The notes: a model not told the origin generated them from the letters alone. Positions 34,401 through 47,205 are shown, counted from the first letter of the stretch. The stretch: 64,000 nucleotides of DNA from Cornus controversa (GCA_026545225.1 CM048845.1:78792533-78856532); one strand, 5' to 3'. Program-made: numbers and translations.

Positions 34401-36956
34401 ATAACTTCCAAGCTCATTTACTCCCTGTCATGATGCACAAACATTCCTGCCTTCACTATTAATTCTCTCTGGGTTGTCTACTTCTCCTCCTTCCAGATCA
34501 CCATTCTAGGCAACCTCATATTGCGTGTGATATCTCCCATTTATTATATTTATTACCCTACCACAAAAGAACCCCTAAATAAACTATTGAGTGGGATTGA
34601 GTTCCCAAAGAAGCTCGAGCACCGTTTCCATCCCCCTCCCCCACTTACCTATCCCAGGAAGGATAAGAATAATGATAAAAGTTGGGGCTTTATTGCAACC
34701 TTACATGTCAACTTTGTAAATTCACATCTTTCAGTGGCATTCTTGTGCACAGAATACTGTAGAAAAATATTCGTCCTAATTTGTTCTTGGAATAATATTT
34801 AATCTTACCCTTGCTGATAAGTGATAACATTGAACTAACTTTAATATGTTTAGCAACCTGGATGCTAAAACAAATCTTCTCAGCTTTTATCTCCAAATGG
34901 ATAAATTTGAGCTGAAGTTGTATTCTAGAATACTGGAGAATTATTTGGTGGGATGCAAATCATAGTTTTGAGCTTTTATTGGCAATGACTTTTTGGATTA
35001 AAATCATTCAAGACACTTTTTTTTTATATAATCTGAGTAGAAATGTTCCTGTCTAACATGGAATTGCAACACGGGGATCATAAATTCAATGCAATATGCA
35101 ACTTTGTTGGGTTGCTTATCAACCTTGTAAAGTTTCTCTTTTTGTTTTGATGTTTATTTTTATCTTTAATTTTGCATACACACAATCTTCTTTAAAACAT
35201 CTTTCCATGATTCTCGCAGTTGTTGTTTTTCAACTAATTCTTTCCAACCTGGGAAGCATTTGCAGTACTATGCTTTTAAGTTGCATATTGTTGAGTTGTG
35301 ACATATCCATCTTCATATTTAAGGAGATCAACCCGCTCCCCCAGCTCAAGCTTTGATGAAGGGTGCTTGGCCTCAACCAGTGTCCAATTCTTTTGGCTGA
35401 TGTCTTAAACCTATGCTAAATTTTGGCCATCGCTATCTGTTTGGGCTGGGTTGGCACTTTTTTGTTCATATCTAACTAAATGTCAATATCAACAAATCTA
35501 ACTTAGAAGGAATTACTAGGGAAGTAGAAGTACTAATTAAGAGGTAATTGGGAGTGCTTTTATTTCATATCTTGTGTATGGTAAAGTTGAGAAGGCATAT
35601 GGTGTAATGGATGTCTACCATGGTTTTACTTGGACACGCATTTGTCAAGGGTCTGTTGGAATTTTTAATCAGTATTAAGTTGGACACGCATTTGTCAAGG
35701 GTCTGTTGGAATTTTTAATCAGTATTAAGGTGAAAATTCTTGCTATAATTTTAGTTCCATGTTAATCGTGTTAAATAAGGAGGTCTGCTATTAAAATTTG
35801 TTAAGAATACTATTTTTTCATTAGCTGAAATTAGAACTGGATGCTTATACCTTGAGTGAACTTTTTAATTGAATCAATTTCAACAATATGAGAAAATCTG
35901 ACTGTTTAGGCCATTGTGGAATTTCAAATTTAGATGTGATGTGGCCAATGTGTCTGAGAAATGACTGAACTATATTTAATACCGACTCTATTTTTAATGC
36001 CAAATTTAGTTGTGATGTAGCCAATGTGTCAGATAATGTGCTCAAATTATCCTGCTGTAATCATGCTCTCAAGTAAAATTAGGGTTGACCCGTTATTGCT
36101 TAGATATATAATAAAAAGTATTGTTATTTGGAAAAGAGTTGTAGTAGGACATTGCTGTATTACACATAAAAGTTAATTTGGCTTTTCACTAGTTTATATG
36201 ATCATGCCAAGAATATTTTGGCAAGGTATGTAGCCAGGCCTCCATGATGACAATGACTGTTAGTGGTGGGTCAGAAATGGATGTTTGTTTTACCGTACTA
36301 TAGTGATTGCACATGATGGAACCTATAAGTTATTTTTTTTTCTCCTCCTCTCTCCGAGGTGTATCCTTGTTCTTCTCTGTGTTTCTTGGACAACTGCTGT
36401 CTGCTTGTGCTGGCAAAAGCATACTACGTAAACTGTTGTTTTACCCAATATTTCCCACAAGTACGTTTGATTGTTTGATGTCAGACTTCCCTAACATTTC
36501 TGAAGTCACTTTTATAGTGCTTTGAAAGTTAATCTGGATGTGACAAGAAGCAGCCTTTATTGATTTGAGCAAACCCTGATAAAAATTCTTAATATTGTTT
36601 TGGATAATTTACAATAGTTACAAGACACATCCTTTATTGGGCATACACTAATAAGAATCCTTTATATTGCTTTGGATAAGTAATAAAAAACATCCTTTAT
36701 TGGGCATTCCCTGATAGATTGAAGTCTTACACTTTGTTCCATGCAGGTCATTGACAACTATGACTTTCCTAGATTAAACTTTATCTTGTTTGTTTATATA
36801 TATAGCTTATTACCCATATGGTCAAGGCAATTTATACTCTGTTGCTTCGTTAAGATGGTAAGCTGCTGCTATATTCTTGCTATATTCTCCTTTGTTCTAT
36901 TTCAGATGGTGGACGCATTCATGGCAGTGAGACCTCTTCCCAATATGTTCAACTAA
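22883..36956 (+). CDS. TrpRS: tryptophan--tRNA ligase, cytosolic type (12 coding exons, 399 aa)
   Basis: Class Ic aminoacyl-tRNA synthetase; joins tryptophan to tRNA(Trp) using ATP for cytosolic translation. Coding exons: 22883-23094, 23173-23292, 25232-25417, 25963-26014, 26157-26222, 27789-27875, 29521-29613, 31747-31827, 31933-32004, 32705-32773, 32942-33052, 36906-36956. All introns are GT-AG and phase closes at 1200 nt including TAA. The ATP-binding HIGH-type motif is HLGH (residues 100-103) and the second signature is KMSAS (277-281). Other family words are [31 protein letters not shown] and [10 protein letters not shown]. The start has a short acidic N-terminus and no transit peptide, so this is the eukaryotic cytosolic enzyme, not the organellar one. 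Length is close to what I recall for the Arabidopsis protein (about 400 aa). All motifs are intact. Intron 11 is 3.85 kb and repeat-rich. UTRs are not determined. Confidence 0.95.
23849..24330. mobile_element. Tourist-like MITE in TrpRS intron 2
   Basis: Left end TGCTTTGTTTGGATAA and right end (minus strand) GGGCTCGTTTGGATTG, with the 3-bp target TTA on both sides (23846-23848 and 24331-24333). Purine-rich AAAAGAGAAAAGAAAAG words follow the left end and their complements lie before the right end. 482 bp, non-coding. Confidence 0.7.
26897..26912. repeat. 16-G homopolymer in TrpRS intron 5
   Basis: G run after a (GT)n tract. A C run also lies at about 27247. Confidence 0.9.
27329..27699 (-). 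mobile_element. solo LTR in TrpRS intron 5 (antisense to the gene)
   Basis: Plus-strand ends TGTTACGACAAAC...CAACATCACA, so on the minus strand it reads TGTGATGTTG...GTCGTAACA. Flanking 5-mers TTCTA and GTCTA match at 4 of 5. Internal words such as gagttacgtggtttggtg resemble those I know from plant copia LTRs. 371 bp. Confidence 0.55.
28464..28499. repeat. 36-G homopolymer in TrpRS intron 6
   Basis: Uninterrupted run of 36 G within a purine-rich stretch (28420-28499). Frames through it give poly-Pro and are not genes. Confidence 0.9.
32038..32327 (-). mobile_element. solo LTR in TrpRS intron 9 (antisense to the gene)
   Basis: 290 bp, TGTTGATAAAAC...TCTCCAACA on the plus strand, with the perfect 5-bp duplication CTAAT on both sides (32033-32037 and 32328-32332). 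On the minus strand it has CCTATAAATAGAGG as a TATA box near 32200. The word tattacgcggtttgacc is similar to the intron 5 LTR (gttacgtggtttgg), so both may belong to one copia superfamily group. Confidence 0.8.
33250..34560 (+). mobile_element. possible LTR-derived segment in TrpRS intron 11
   Basis: Starts near TGTGGGTGTCATACACTC. It contains the minisatellite of 33411-33850, a TATA-like ggctataaaataaatacc at about 34334 and a CT-rich leader-like part after it. I could not find a convincing 3' end or target duplication, so the extent is a guess. Confidence 0.3.
33411..33850. repeat. minisatellite in TrpRS intron 11
   Basis: About eight diverged units of 55-65 bp, each built as gtccaccaaaaccttgagaa + gcaactctcgagtccaaaac + cctgagacaccctct. 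Open frames through it (for example on the minus strand, 33471-33845) only reflect the periodicity. Confidence 0.85.
35630..35729. repeat. 50-bp perfect tandem duplication in TrpRS intron 11
   Basis: The unit starts ttggacacgcatttgtcaag and ends atttttaatcagtattaag. The two copies are identical and adjacent. Confidence 0.95.
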
Positions 36957-38302
36957 ATTGAGATTTGGATGCATTTGAATCTTTATAAAAGATTGATTCC
37001 TGGAGGCCTCCCGTGTAAGGGTTCCCCACCACCTTTGAGTGATTTATCAATTTGTAGCAAGATTTAAACTTTACTCTTACATCTCAGTTTAAGAAAGAGA
37101 AATCGACCGAGTGGAGCATATAATTGAAATGCCATTCTTGGAGGACTGGCTGTTGTATTGTGACTCTATTGACATCTCAAGTATTTTCTTACCATATATG
37201 TTGAGAATGGTATTTGGATGCAGATGATGCATATGTACTGTACTGAAATAATTCTTCTAGTTCTCAGTGGTATACTATATATATATATGACACTGTTTAT
37301 TCGATGAGCGCAAGGTATAGTCAACTATGAAAAGAAAACCGTATTTTACCACTCTTGAGGATTCTATTCTCAACGGGTTGTGCCTTGTGGTAAAAAAAAT
37401 TATATGGTTTGTCTACCAAAGATTTGTCGCGTGTATCGTTTGGCAGGATGACATGTTATTTAAGGTTAGAAAGCACGGATGATACAACAAACCTCAAAAA
37501 TATAATACACTATTACATTAGGGATAGGTGAAAAAAATAATAGTATAACATATATAATAATATATATAAATAATTTTTGTTCATTTTATTGACATTATCA
37601 TGAATAAAATTACTAATTTGAAACTTATTGCAAGATGTTTGTTATTTTAAAATTTATATTATTTTTCTAATTGACCTGTAATAATTTTTAAAAATAAAAA
37701 ATAATTACAAAATTATTCCACCAAGTGTTCCAAACACATCCACGTCTTATTTTGTCACAACACTATTAAAAAAGTGTTTGCGCTTTCTAACTTTATTCTT
37801 CATGCAGAGAAGCATATGGTTTGGTAACGAAATGCATAGTGTAGTGCTCCTCTGGGATAACATCTAACAAATTTCAGATAACAAAGTAACATAATGGAGA
37901 ATTGAGCAATCTTGATCAGAGTAAAGCTTTTGCTAGAGACGTATGCACCCCTGACCTAACCGGCCCTGAGACATTTTGCCATCATTAATGCGTTACTGAG
38001 ACAAAAATTTATATTTTTTCTCCTTTTCAATAACGAGTTCCATGAACAAAAATTTTACATCTGCTGGGCCATCTCTGTAAAAAAAAATGACAAAACAATG
38101 CTCTGTTGATCTTAACAAAGCCATGTAGGTAACTCATGGTACATGCAATCTAATTGGAGCATGTTTTTGTATCTAGAAAGATACAACAAAAATTACAACA
38201 GTCCCAAAAAATCTAACTTCATATTTTAAAATTTCCCATGCCTCCTTTTTTTTTCCCCCCTCTTTTAATCAATATTTATATCATATAATTAGTGGAGTTT
38301 AC
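36957..38302. other. convergent intergenic region (3' UTRs of TrpRS and DXO1)
   Basis: No coding signal. The region is AT-rich and should hold both 3' UTRs. I cannot assign cleavage sites with confidence. 37480-37760 is very AT-rich and may be a decayed MITE. Confidence 0.6.
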
Positions 38303-41300
38303 TCATAATTGCTCAACGTGATTAGTAATCGCATCTGGGCAAGATTGTGCTTGCAGAAGCTCCAAACGGGTGAAAGGTGGTGCAAACTGCAATATGTAGT
38401 CTTCATCTGTGCCACACAATTCGAAACACATTAATTATTTGAGAGCATTAGTGTTTGTTAAATAACAGAAAGATGGAAGGCAACTACTCGGGAGCGCTTG
38501 ACACTTGCAATATTCTAAATTTTCTTCTCTTTCCATCTAAATCCTCATAAACCGAACAGAGTAGAGAAGGTTAGAATCTCACTCTCTTTGACAGTCCCGT
38601 AGAGCCAGCATAACACCTCATCAGCAAATGCCAGGCACACTCCTCCCTGTAAAGGGCCATGACAAATTATCCATTAGAACCGGGAAATATGTTCGAGTGA
38701 TGCCAACTTGTTAGCTACTGACTTTCATTATCTTATCACAATCTAGCAAGTGTCGTATGTGGCACGTCTATAATGTCCACAGATCATTAGAAGATTACCA
38801 CATCACATAATCATCTAAATTACTAAGAACATTAGTTCTCTCTTTTTTTAAACAGGAGCATTCCCGTTGATTAGTTTTGTTTCTTGTCTTACCTGGTTGA
38901 GGCTGATGGTTTGGTTTTACGTATTTGTGAATTATATGTGATACAGTATGACAGGGAAACCTCACCATTTCACACAGACAGAACAGGTGGATTAACAAGA
39001 TTGTGTCAATACTTGATGACAACGTGGACATATAGCTCCGCCACTTAGGTGACAACATCGGTATGCCGCCTCTATATTATAACTGAGAAACCAAACAAAG
39101 GTTCTGTTTGCACAACTGTTGCAACAAACAAGATGTACCTGCCAATAATTCTTCAGTTTCACTCTCTGTGTTATATCTTTGGTTCTTAGTCTCTCTGTGC
39201 GAACAAGTCGTCCTCCATCATCTCTGCATCAGGGCAACATATATTAACATGGTGCATAAATTTGATCAAGAAAGTCTCAATTAAATCATGCCAATTCAGC
39301 AATAAAAAGGAACTGTACATAACATGCTCACAGAGAAAGCTAATTTGCAATCATTCCAAAAATAACGGACTTAAAACCAAAATTTATTTCCTTCTCAGAT
39401 AGTAATGTAACAAATTTTGCAACCTACTCTTTCCTTGGCCTTAACCTACATGTCTTTGAAGACATCTTTGAGTTGCAATAAAAACAGGAGGGGGTTGAGT
39501 AAGGCAGGAGGAAGAAAGGGCTGTTGTGTTCAAGCCTTCAAGGTGCTAAAATATAGTCTTTCCAATAAGAAGGCAGAAGAATAGATTAAATAGTAAACAG
39601 GATTTACCTAAATCCGATGACAATATAAGGGACACCAGCTAGGAATGACTGAATCTGCAAAAAAAAGGTCAAAGATATACCATGATCAAAAAAGTTAACA
39701 AAATAATTTCCATTCACACAACAAACCTCTGATAAAATACGAACTAAATAGAAATAAAAAATTAATACAATATGCCAATTGTCCAACAACTTCTAAAGTG
39801 CAAAAGTAGAAATATTGATAATCCCATAATAATTACAGAAGGCAGGAGAATGCTTGAAAAAGCAGCATAATGCACTAAGCAGTAAGAAGCATGCCAATTG
39901 TAACATTATCTTAACATGTCAAAATATGAAGGACTAAGATTTTCATAGGCATAGCAACCCCACTATGCCTTGATACTTTTAAACCCTTTTGAAGTCCAAG
40001 CAAAAATGTGGGAATGAAAACGTTAGGAAATCACCCCTACATAATGCATATATTTATATGTAGACATCCAGATATCATATGTTAAGATAACGGAAAGAGA
40101 AGGAAATGAAGTGTCCCATGTGGACAATATTGAGTTTGAAGTATTAATTAATTCAAATCAATTAATTCTCAACTTCCTCTTTTTCAGTTGCGGTGATAGG
40201 AAGATAGCAAGGAGGTACTGAAAAAATGCTCAATAAACGTTATAGTTATGTACTGCTTTAGGTTCCTTCATGTTGAACCAATCTTAGTCAAATAACATCA
40301 TTCTTTTTTTCCTTTTCCTTTTTCTTTTTTAAATGGCAATTGCTACCTCAAAATATGCAAAAACCAAAATATAAACATATTGAAAGGAAGCTAAACATGT
40401 TGAACTCTTTGGTAAAGGTGCAAGAACTACAAAGGATCTACAGGGCAGTCTGAAGGGTACAACAATAAGGTGGGGGCTTATAAGGCGAAGAGGCTGGAAG
40501 TTGGTCCTTTTGGAAACTGTAAAAGCTAAAGGCAAAAATAATTGGGAAGAGGAAGCACATAAATGGTACTGCAATCGCATAAATTTAACTTACGTACAAA
40601 GCAAGTAATTCTACTGGTTTACGGAATAACAGAATGTGAAAATTCTACTACTTGCAGAAACTAGAATAAGAATCCGTAAATCATACAACAAAAAGAGATG
40701 GATACCAATCCATGAAGCAAAACATAAATTAAACATACTGATAAAATTTGAATCATTGCAGACAAGAAGCTTTATGATAAAAACCCTTTAGTCGCTGCAC
40801 CCCACAAAGAAAAATACCCCTTGAATTTCACAATTTTTTTCTTTCCAAAGAAACCAACATAAATTGAGCAGTTTGACATTTTATGTCTAGCAGAACATAT
40901 AATATCATCTTCAACATAGATTTTCATTTAAGGTCATTATTGTTACAAGGAAAAGAAGAACTAAACCACCCAACATGGCGACTCAAAGTACACAAAGCAC
41001 CAATGCAAAGATGAGATGAGATGATATTAGCATGGGTAGGGGATATACTCGACTTTTCAGACACTTACTATAACAAGAATGCCCAGTAAAGGGATGGAAG
41101 AACAGATTTGGAGATCACTAGAAAATCCCTGTGATGCATTTCACATATTTTCCTCTTATCATATGGATATTTCAACATGACTGCAGTAGTGATGCCAAGT
41201 ACAATGCCAAACACACACCATTGTCTTTTCTTCTTTTTTAAAAAAGAACAAAAGTAGGAAAGCAACACAATTGGTGCTCCTGTGCCTTAATAATTAGGGA

Positions 41301-44300
41301 TTATATAGATAAAAAACCTAAAAACATAAGAACACTAATAAAATATATTCAAATTTAACATGATGGAGGAAAAGTTGGATAACCCCCTGTACTTTTATTT
41401 ATTTCAAAAAGAATATCTTCACAAAACACTAAGCATTTGTTATTTATGAAGTTCAATCAGTTGCAGGATAAATCATAAGCACAGTTGATATTTGTTATGA
41501 GCATTTTTTATTTCTGTCTTTCCTTTTTGACCCTACCTTTTCTTTTATTCCACAACCAGATCAAGCAGACTTTGCATGCCAATCTTGAAACAATTACTAA
41601 TTAGAGGATACAGCGACATATTTATAAATGACGACACAGTGCAGATGAAGACCAACAATAATAAAGGAAAGACATATAGGAAGGGATATGTACCCAAAAC
41701 TTGAGCAATTTTTCCCTCTCATATCTTTCCTCAGTATGAGCATCCAACTGTAAATATATAGAAGAAAAATTATAAGATGTCAAAAAAACAAAAAATTGAA
41801 AAACTAGGGAATGAAAAGGAGGATGAAACCCAGCAGGCATGCCAACCTCTCGACTTGTCTTTAATTCAACATAAAACTTCCTCCCATCATCAGTTAAATC
41901 ACAGCAATCCATTTCGGCACCCATCAAAATACGATGAGCTCCTAATTTAGTTTTAATTACAGAACAGTATTCGACGTTGGAATCAACATGATGTATCCGG
42001 TCCCCATCAGCTCTTCTTGGATCTACAGTGGCGAGGTTCTCAAAACAGTATCCCCAATAACATCTAATTCAACAAAACATGACTGAGAAAGGCAACAAAA
42101 GGATATGATGATCATGATGTCATCAAACCAAAATAATTAATCAAAGTATTGTTCACATAGAATTCATAAATATCAAACACCACTAATAACCCAAAAATTT
42201 TAGAAATGCTTAGGCATTTATCAAAGTAAAATTCATATGTAGAAATACATATAGGACTGCAAAAAGTCCAGCATTTAACAGTAAATAATCACCATTTAGA
42301 TATTTTCCATCCATCATCCTCTCTAATCTCTTGTTTTTTAACAAATCAATAATAGAGCATTTGTCCATGAGTCATAAATTAACCCTTTATAATGAAATTA
42401 CTACACCATCCCACAGCTTCCTCTCAACATTAAATAATTAATTGTCCAGTCAACAACAAGCTTTCCTTAATTCGTTTTAACTTCCACCTCCCTTAAGTAG
42501 GTAGCGTTTGGAGGTACTTTTCAACTTAAGAAAGCAGGCCATCTCCAAAATTCATTTCAAACAGTAAGATGCGTTTTTAAAAATAACTTCTGTGGAAGTA
42601 AGTTGGTGTGAATAATTGGAATCCTATAATAGTTCCAATTTTTTAGTGAGACAATACCCATCTTATCCTCATACGTTAATTTAACTACAAGCCCTCTATC
42701 TCTAATATTGCATGTATATAATAAATTCACATCAAGCATTTCACATGCCCCTCTCTTGATCCGATCAGGAATCTGACAAAGCTTGATTTCTCAAAGGAGA
42801 CCAAGAGAGAACCTAAATGGCTTTAACTTTCCAAATATGATTCCAATTGCATTGCATTTCTAAAAAAGGAAAAAAGAAAAGAAAAAAGTTCAATGACTTC
42901 TCAGATATTGTCAGCAAACGTAATTCATCCGAGTACAACGGTTTCTTTATTTAAAAAGACTTTTAGAAAAAGGCACACCAAATATATATTTCTTTTAAAA
43001 TACTTTTAATGAAGTTTTTTTTCCTAATAAGGCCTTCCCAGTGAAGGATTTCTGGTGTCCAGAAGCTGCAGCAAGCAAACTGAAATTTGCTTATTTTTAT
43101 CCTCCCAGTAGATAAATAAGAATTCCTCACTGTGAATTAGGAAATCCTTTCAAATCATGCCTAACAAAACACCTATGCCTATCATGTTTATGCCAATAGA
43201 ATAGATACAAGAGGCTGAGTGAGAAGTAAGACTGAATTACTGGTTCTCTTGCAAGTTGCACCTCAGAAACACCATAGCAAATATTTTGCATCTTTAATAT
43301 CTATCCATTTCCTTTTGAAGTAAGAAACTAATATAGTTTAGTAGTACCTTCGACGTTCTAACTCACTTTGTGGCCTTTCTGGTAGTTTATGCACATCAAG
43401 ATAGACAACTCCATTCCTTTTATGCACCCCCATTTCCCAAGGTTCATGCCTAATATAGGCAGTTGCCAATATCTGCAGATAAACAAGAGCAGTAAATTGT
43501 AATTATCAATTTATCAGTGATCCACAGAACGAAAAGGCTCATAAATTTAACACTCGGATGAACTATCAGGTCCATGAGGCAAGCAACACCAGTTGATAAA
43601 ATTATTACATTATTTTCAGATGTGGAAAACAAGATATTCAAAACCCCAAAACAGAAGTGGTTTACAGGTTGAATCGCTCAATCATAGTCATTAAGAACAA
43701 GAAAATTTGCTAAACTCTAATGAACTTCGTTGGAATTTCATTAAGAAGATGAAACAAGTAGATGTCCACTTAAAATCATTGAAAAATAATAATATCACAA
43801 GTATGTAGAACCATTCAAAGGGATCAGCAGGTACCTTATTGAGGTTGTTACGATACGTCTTCCCAGAGAAACAAGGATATAAAAGGAGAAGAAAAAAAGA
43901 GGGAGAAGGAACAACGTGAAATTAGTAACCGTAAATCAAAAGCATATCCTTATGCACAAGAAGGCTAGAAATATAGCACAAATCCTACCACGAAGTGAAT
44001 ATTTTGAAGTGGTATATTTTTGTCTCTGATGCAAGCGAGAAGGTCGCCAAAACCCTGAGAGCCTAAATCTGATGTGGAGAAAAAACACAGCATTGGCTGT
44101 GCTAGTCAGTAATCATACACAAACCATAAAAAAACTAAGCTCTAACAGTAGGCATATTTGCTTATGTAATATATTTCGTTGTCATAGCATTTTTTGTCAT
44201 AAGGCATACCTTTTTTCTGAATAAAAGTATCAAAACCTTCATTCAAATCAGCTCCAACATCTTCAGTGATAAGACGCTTAAATAGCCTCTAACATTATGA

Positions 44301-47132
44301 AGAATGATGCAGATGAGCCAACAATCAGGATAACATTATTCTAGATTTAAAAACTTTGTGAAGAGATTACACAAAAAAATTCTAAAGCAGGATAAATCTT
44401 CGAAAGGCTTACCAAGTTGCGATCATCAAAGTAGACATCTCCATCTTCTGCACGACTATAACCAGCAAGTTCACATGGCTGTTGCATCACAATACCAAAT
44501 AGATGTATTACACAAAACAAATAAAAAATTTTGTAATGGAGAAATAACAAAGAACATTAGATGTACTATTGTACTCATCTGGCAGTCCAAAAGGATTATT
44601 GACCAACATAAATGACACATTCAAGGTGGTGAGGCGGTGCATTTTAGTCACACCAACTAAATCATTAGGCCCAAAATAAACCAATCAAAAAATTAAATGA
44701 TCCAATCTATGTACTCTTTGAACCATCAATTGTGTTTTCCTTTTTACTATCGCTTTTCTCTTGACCATTACAATGAATAATGTAGAAAGACAACAACAAT
44801 ATTCCAATTAAATATTTGTGATAATATATGTGGGACCTATCCAAAGGAGAGATAATGAACCATGGTATTGTAACATTGTACACATTCATTGGTAGATCAA
44901 CATTGAGAAAACTTGACAGTTAAAAGAAAAAAGAAAAGAAAAGAAAAGAAAAACATTCTTACCTCCTGGATTGTTATACATTTTCTTGCTAATGTCTCTT
45001 CACTCTTTGAAAGCCTTAGTTCAGAAACAAACCGTTCATCTTGACGGCCATTAAAAAACTTAGAACCATAACCATAGTTTTGCCTTTGAGGATAAGGTCC
45101 AGGTCGAGGAAGGATGCCAGCTCCCCTATCATTTTGCCAACGACCACGCCCAAAACCCCCTCTAGTGTGGTTGTTCGTATTACGTATTGGAGGCAAAACT
45201 GTCAAACGAAATTTGAAGAGTGAAGCAAGTGACATTTGGGGAGAGTGGGATGGGGGAAAGGGGGAGAAAACAGTTCCACAACCAATATTCCTACACAGCA
45301 TCATAATTTCAAGAATTGACTTATTCAGCAAGGCCTGGAAATGGATAATCAAAGTAATGTTGGTTAGAGATCACAACTAACGATGAAAAATAAATCAGCA
45401 CAAAGTTATATTCTTGCTTATATTGCTTATGAGGTTCAACAATGTACTTCAACAGTACAAGATTATATTGAATATGCCAGCATATTCCTTTTTTTTTCTT
45501 TTTCTGACAAGGAATGCCAGCATCATAAAAAAGTTGCTAATTAAAGCAAGTTTATACCGGTAAAATCTCTTTTAGAAATTACCCAACCAAAAGGAAATGC
45601 CCATGATATTGCTGCACTACCTTGCAAGTTGCAGCTTTCACCTGGAAGGCCAGGATTCCCTTAAATTTGCAATTCTAAGTAAAACTGTGCCCAAAGAGTC
45701 AACTATAGTATACAGAATGTTAATTGTGAGAAACAATGTTTCTAAAAAGAAGTGTTAGTTGGAACTTAGAAGACCATAAAGAGGAGAAACTTTTGATATA
45801 TTGGAAGAAGCATCCATAAGGAAGGTGAGATTGAAGGGGACTTTTCTTATAGGATTAGTAAGCAATAACTGAAATGATGAAAAGCTTCCAGACCGCCTTT
45901 CTTGTGATAGACAGAAAGTTTCCAAGGTACCAAAATGACATAACATGGAGGTTTTGGAACTCAAGAATATTTACTCTTCCTATCCATTCCATTGGTCCTT
46001 AAATCTAACTCCAACCAAGCGGCGTAAACATTTGAATAAACAAGTGATAGTTACTTTTGTTTCACAAAATAAGTTTAAAAGAACCACAGTTAAACACAAA
46101 TAAAACCAACAAACAGCTCTAAGTAATCTCTCCACTCCATTGCCCTCCTCTCAATTCAACTCAATGAATTATCTACTCAACCATTCAAAAACTGCCAAAT
46201 AACTCCTATTCTGCCATTCTACTCTATCCCGATTCCCGAGCCATGAGTTTACATATTTGAATAATCAAGTGATAATACTTTTGTTTCACAAAATAAATTT
46301 AAAAGAACCACAGTTAAACACAAATAAAACCAACAAACAGCTCTACGTAATCTCTCCACTCCATGGCCCTCCCATCAATTCAACTCAACGAATTATCTCC
46401 CCAACCATTCAAAAACTGCCAAATAACTCCTGCCATTCTGCTCTATCCCGAGCCATGAGTAGACATAAACCTCCAGAGAGAGGAAGAAAAGAAAAACAAA
46501 AAAGAAAAAACCATAAAAAAGGCATATTTAACATAAACGAAGTAGGTATGATTCAAAACCCAGTATTTACCTATCAGGAACTCCAAGAGCAAATACCCAC
46601 TAGAAGATATTGCAAAAAACCAAAAGGGTATGCTTCAAATCCCATTATTAACCTATTAGGAACTCCTACAGAAAATACCCAGTAGAAGGAATTGACAGAA
46701 AACAGAAACCTCACTACCCATCGAAGAAAGCAATCAGAAAACCAGAATTCAACATACCAATCAAGAAAAAAGTAAATTACCGGGTACTGGATAAGGACTA
46801 GCCGCAGGGGTTTTACAGTACTCTTCGTTATCTGACCCAAACAGATCTTTATCTTCGTCCTCATGATGGTAATTAGACCTCACTTCCCCATTATCTTCTT
46901 CGTCGTCCTCTCCACCACTCCCGCTACCACTTCCGCTGCCGCTACCACTGCCACTGCTACTGCTCTCTCCTCCGCCGCTACGATTAGACGACGAAGATGA
47001 GGAAGAGGAAGATGAGGAAGAGGAAGATGAAGATGATTGGTGATTCTGTTCTTCGTTGTTCTCTCTATTTTGATCGTCTTCGTTCTCGTACTCTTCTCCG
47101 AATAAATCTACCTCTTGTTCGGCGAAGTCCAT
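38303..47132 (-). CDS. DXO1: DXO/Rai1-family decapping exoribonuclease, DXO1 type (13 coding exons, 510 aa)
   Basis: Family enzymes remove aberrant or NAD 5' caps from RNA and degrade it 5' to 3'. Coding exons in gene order: 47132-46781, 45198-44963, 44478-44413, 44288-44210, 44068-43989, 43858-43835, 43472-43348, 42063-41847, 41747-41694, 39654-39608, 39223-39139, 38646-38583, 38406-38303. All introns are GT-AG and phase closes at 1533 nt including TGA. Active-site motifs are intact: GYCFE (325-329), EMD (371-373) in [10 protein letters not shown], and ELK (387-389) in YVELKTSRE. The N-terminus is a plant-type extension: acidic, a run of 17 Ser, Ser-Gly repeats, then Gly/Arg-rich GGFGRGRW. 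From memory, the Arabidopsis protein has about 540 aa and its extension matters for mRNA cap methylation; both points are recalled, not seen. Exon 6 has only 24 nt. Confidence 0.93.
46028..46459. repeat. tandem duplication of about 215 bp in DXO1 intron 1
   Basis: Units 46028-46247 and 46251-46459 are collinear: both run from catttgaataa(a/t)caagtga through cagctctangtaatctctcc to ccgagccatgag. They have a few substitutions and small deletions. A second pair of shorter repeats lies at 46558-46616 and 46633-46686. Confidence 0.9.
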
Positions 47133-47145
47133 TGGCTTCGTTACA

Positions 47146-47205
47146 AACTCTCTCTCTCTCTCTCTCCTCTTTGTTTTCGCTCCCCTCTCTCTCTCTCTCT
47201 CTGTG
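47146..47205. repeat. (CT)n tracts in the DXO1 5' leader
   Basis: Two CT runs separated by about 20 bp just upstream of the DXO1 start; GA-rich in the transcript. Such tracts are common in plant 5' UTRs and core promoters. Confidence 0.85.
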
